Origin: Odontesthes bonariensis
Lineage: Eukaryota; Chordata; Actinopteri; Atheriniformes; Atherinopsidae
DNA length: 64,000 nt
Direction of reading: 5' to 3'
Assembly: GCF_027942865.1 (NCBI RefSeq)
Contig: NC_134510.1
Coordinates: 30,646,163 to 30,710,162 of the forward strand
Position 1 is the stretch's first letter, and each line of letters begins with the position of its first letter. The notes under the pieces were generated by a model that did no database searches, was not told where the DNA came from, and worked only from the letters and a program-made list of their open reading frames with translations. Below are positions 61,704-64,000 of the stretch, piece after piece. The position numbers and the translations under genes are program-made.

Positions 61704-61751
61704 TCATCCCTGCGTGTAAACCGGTCCCTCGGCCCTGTAGGGCCCCCGGTC
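61704..61751 (-). CDS. Probable last coding exon of a gene extending past the right edge
   Basis: A very strong minus-strand acceptor (cttgttctctctttgtaccggctctgtttctctccag) ends at 61752. In phase 0 the following 48 nt read DRGPYRAEGPVYTQG and stop at 61704-61706, which looks like a short cytoplasmic or nuclear C-terminus with two Tyr. Other phases give longer but less natural text, so the phase is not proven. Family not recognised. Upstream exons would lie beyond 64000. Confidence 0.35.
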   Translation of the reverse strand, partial: DRGPYRAEGPVYTQG

Positions 61752-62004
61752 CTGGAGAGAAACAGAGCCGGTACAAAGAGAGAACAAGAGGGGAAGCCAC
61801 TGTTAGAATCACACGGAAAGCTGCAACCACTGAATGAAAAAATTATCCGTGTTTGTAACAGCTTAGATGTAAAATCAGCACAGGGTCAGGGTCAGAATGT
61901 AAATACAACTCACACAACATTTGGCTACATTTATTTTGGCAAGTTGGTAGCTGTGGCAGAGCTATTTTTTTCTTTTTGATGCACTGACCTTTTTATCTTT
62001 TAAA

Positions 62005-62285
62005 GCTGACTACATGCTGCATCTTCAATGGGGCTGAGGTCAGAACCGGGGCAGGCTATTACATGGGCTTAAAGTTAACTTTATCCAATAAATACATTGA
62101 AGTGTGTCTGACATGTTTGTCCGGATGGAAAATCCAGCTGTGTCCAGGCTTAAGCTGTGAAGTTTGAGTTTGTGTTAAGGAAATCTGAGGTGATCTTCCT
62201 TCCTTATCGTTCTATGCAATCTACCAGTTCCACTGTCAACAAAATAGCTCCAGAGAATGATGCCACCACCACCATTATTATGGTT
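62005..62285 (-). pseudogene. Tc1/mariner transposase relic
   Basis: On the minus strand, broken frames align by eye with the Tc1 catalytic region: GGIILWSYFVDSGTGRL, then IFHPDKHVRHTS (counterpart of the FQQDNDPKHT block), then SDLSPIED (counterpart of SPDLNPIE). Stops and frame breaks show that it is dead. Confidence 0.65.
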
Positions 62286-62939
62286 TAAGGGAGGAAGACA
62301 GACAGACGCTCATATCGCTGTTATTCAACTGGAGTTTTTAGGGTTGCATGTCTCGAAACGAACATACAGTGTGTTGACACAACTATCCGATGATTTTGAA
62401 AGAGTAGTGTTGAGGGTTTAAAATGACCTTTTGTTGTACACATTTATGCATTGCGCTTATACAGAGTTGATACACTCCTTTTTGAAGCGAACAAGCATTA
62501 ACCCCACGGTGTGAAGGGTCAAAACAGGAAAGGGACTGAGTTGAGTGTTGAGAGAAATTGCTACATGCTTACAGGGAGAGTATAAACAGGTGGGATGAAG
62601 CCTATAGTGGAAAATTACCGGACACAGCGAGATAGGGAGGAGTTTTCCCACAAAGGGAGAAGACATCTGACTGTAGCAGAGATGGGGTACGAGGCTGATA
62701 TCGGACCAAGGACCATTCAGGGAAAGTCAAGTCTAAACCAACTTCTCCCCAACTTTTGGACCAAAAATATTCACATCATGTTTGTATGGCAATATAAAAG
62801 CTTATTTTGCAAAAGAGTGGTACCCTTTTTCTGATCAGACTGCCTGGCAGAGAGAGGTCCACAGTGCTGTGTAACTTGAACCTTGAACAATTTCATAAAT
62901 TCTGAGCTAGACTTGGAGTTTGTCTTTCCTCTCTCAGAG

Positions 62940-63470
62940 GAACGAACACGACAGTAGATGCATGGAAACTTTTAACTGTCACTGTAACTTTAATCAAAAA
63001 GTTGGAACAGGCCCATGTTTACCACTGTGTAGCATCTATTTTTCTAGCCCAACAACAGTAAGTTCACATCTGGGAACTGAGGAGACCAGCTGCTGGACCT
63101 TTGGGAGCGGAATGTTGACCCAGTCTTCTCTGATACAAGTTTCTAGCAGCTCAACAGTCCTGGGTGTTCTTTCTACTATTTTGTGTTTCATGATGCATCA
63201 AATATTTTCAGTGTTTGCAAGGTCTGGTCTGCAGGCAGGTCAGTGTTGCCTGAGGGCCTCAAGATAATGGGCATCCAATATTGATTTTCAGCTGTGCCCC
63301 ATGTGCATAGAGATGTCTCCAGATTCTCTCAATCTTTTGCATTTTCACATTGAGAAACATTATTCTCAAAAACCTCTGCTTATCTTTATTTCTGAGAGAC
63401 TCTGCCTCTCTAATCTGCACTTGTCTTATACCCAATTGTAGCGTGCTCTCAGGAAAGACAGAGCACAGAG
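62940..63470. repeat. Degenerate fish interspersed repeat
   Basis: The segment includes 'gtaactttaatcaaaaagttggaacaggc' at its left and 'cctgagggcctcaagataatgggcatcca' with 'gagatgtctccagattctctcaatctttt' on the right, which I recognise as common teleost repeat text. Superfamily not assigned. Confidence 0.5.
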
Positions 63471-64000
63471 ATGTTTACATAAAGATCCAACCTTTCTTGA
63501 CATCAAGAAACGTACCCTCTTTACGACCCTCTCAACGGATCAGCTCAAAGGAGATAACGGAGCCAGATGTGAGACCAACTAAATGGGGTTCTTTGTTTCC
63601 GAGTCTTCTCTCCCCCAGACCAGCTACGAATAATAAATTATGTAGGACACCTCCTGATAAGGGAGCAGATGTAGCCTCAAATGTCCTGCTGGTCCAACTT
63701 GAAGGAATGCCACACTTCCCTATTTTCAGAGAGTGAAAATTCCACTATAAACCTCGCTTTCCGTAGACTGAAAGTGTGAAAATCATTACTGGACAAACCT
63801 ACAGATCATTTTGAAACATTCGCCATTCTTGTACCTTCCTTAATTATCAAGTTATGAAAATTGGATTTTAAAGAGAATCCCTCTCGTGGAGCCACAGCGC
63901 CCCCCAAAGGACATGGATAACGGACACTTTTCTTTATGTCAACCCAATGAAATAGACAATATCAAATATGTCATGTTTAATGTTCTCATTATGTGCAATG

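Noticed and set aside
63350..63736. 128-codon plus-strand open frame near the right edge
   Set aside because: Overlaps a degenerate interspersed repeat and shows no domain.

Overview
The window is genomic DNA from a vertebrate, almost certainly a teleost fish. Genes are split by introns with canonical GT-AG sites, coding exons are sparse in AT-rich sequence, and there are many fish-type DNA transposons: palindromic TTAA-flanked MITEs, hAT elements with 8-bp target duplications, Tc1 remnants and L2/Maui-like retroposon tails. I cannot name the species. I saw no tRNA, rRNA, CRISPR array or virus-derived gene.

Layout. (1) 0.5-3 kb, minus strand: two Ig-domain exons of an IgSF gene that runs off the left edge. 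(2) 5.9-19.7 kb, plus strand: a near-complete IgSF adhesion-receptor gene. It has a TATA promoter, a non-coding first exon, a signal peptide, a cysteine-less V-type domain, two C2 domains, one membrane segment and a very long Gln/Asn/Pro/His-rich tail; the model gives 1,011 residues. Domain order and the Gly-Pro-Asp linker resemble CEACAM-type receptors. Genes 1 and 2 are divergently arranged. (3) 19.7-32.9 kb: no gene that I can support. (4) 32.9-33.6 kb: a CpG-rich promoter and first coding exon of an unidentified plus-strand gene. (5) 33.6-38 kb: repeats. (6) 38.1-41.4 kb: a free fatty acid receptor 2/3-type GPCR, intronless in its coding part, with probable spliced 5' non-coding exons. (7) 42.5-45.8 kb: a stack of DNA transposons nested three deep, followed by a palindromic MITE. 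(8) 45.8-47.8 kb, minus strand: two phase-compatible exons of an unidentified membrane protein. (9) 48-61.7 kb: mostly non-coding, with two further palindromic MITEs and an (ATCT)n microsatellite. (10) About 61.7 kb, minus strand: a probable last coding exon of a gene extending beyond the right edge, with transposon relics in the sequence upstream of it.

Functionally, the recognisable genes are cell-surface proteins: two Ig-superfamily receptors and a short-chain fatty-acid receptor. Nothing indicates a shared pathway. The less usual items are the very long disordered tail of the Ig receptor, a TIR element carrying a RecQ-like helicase fragment, and several exons that I could not assign to a family.
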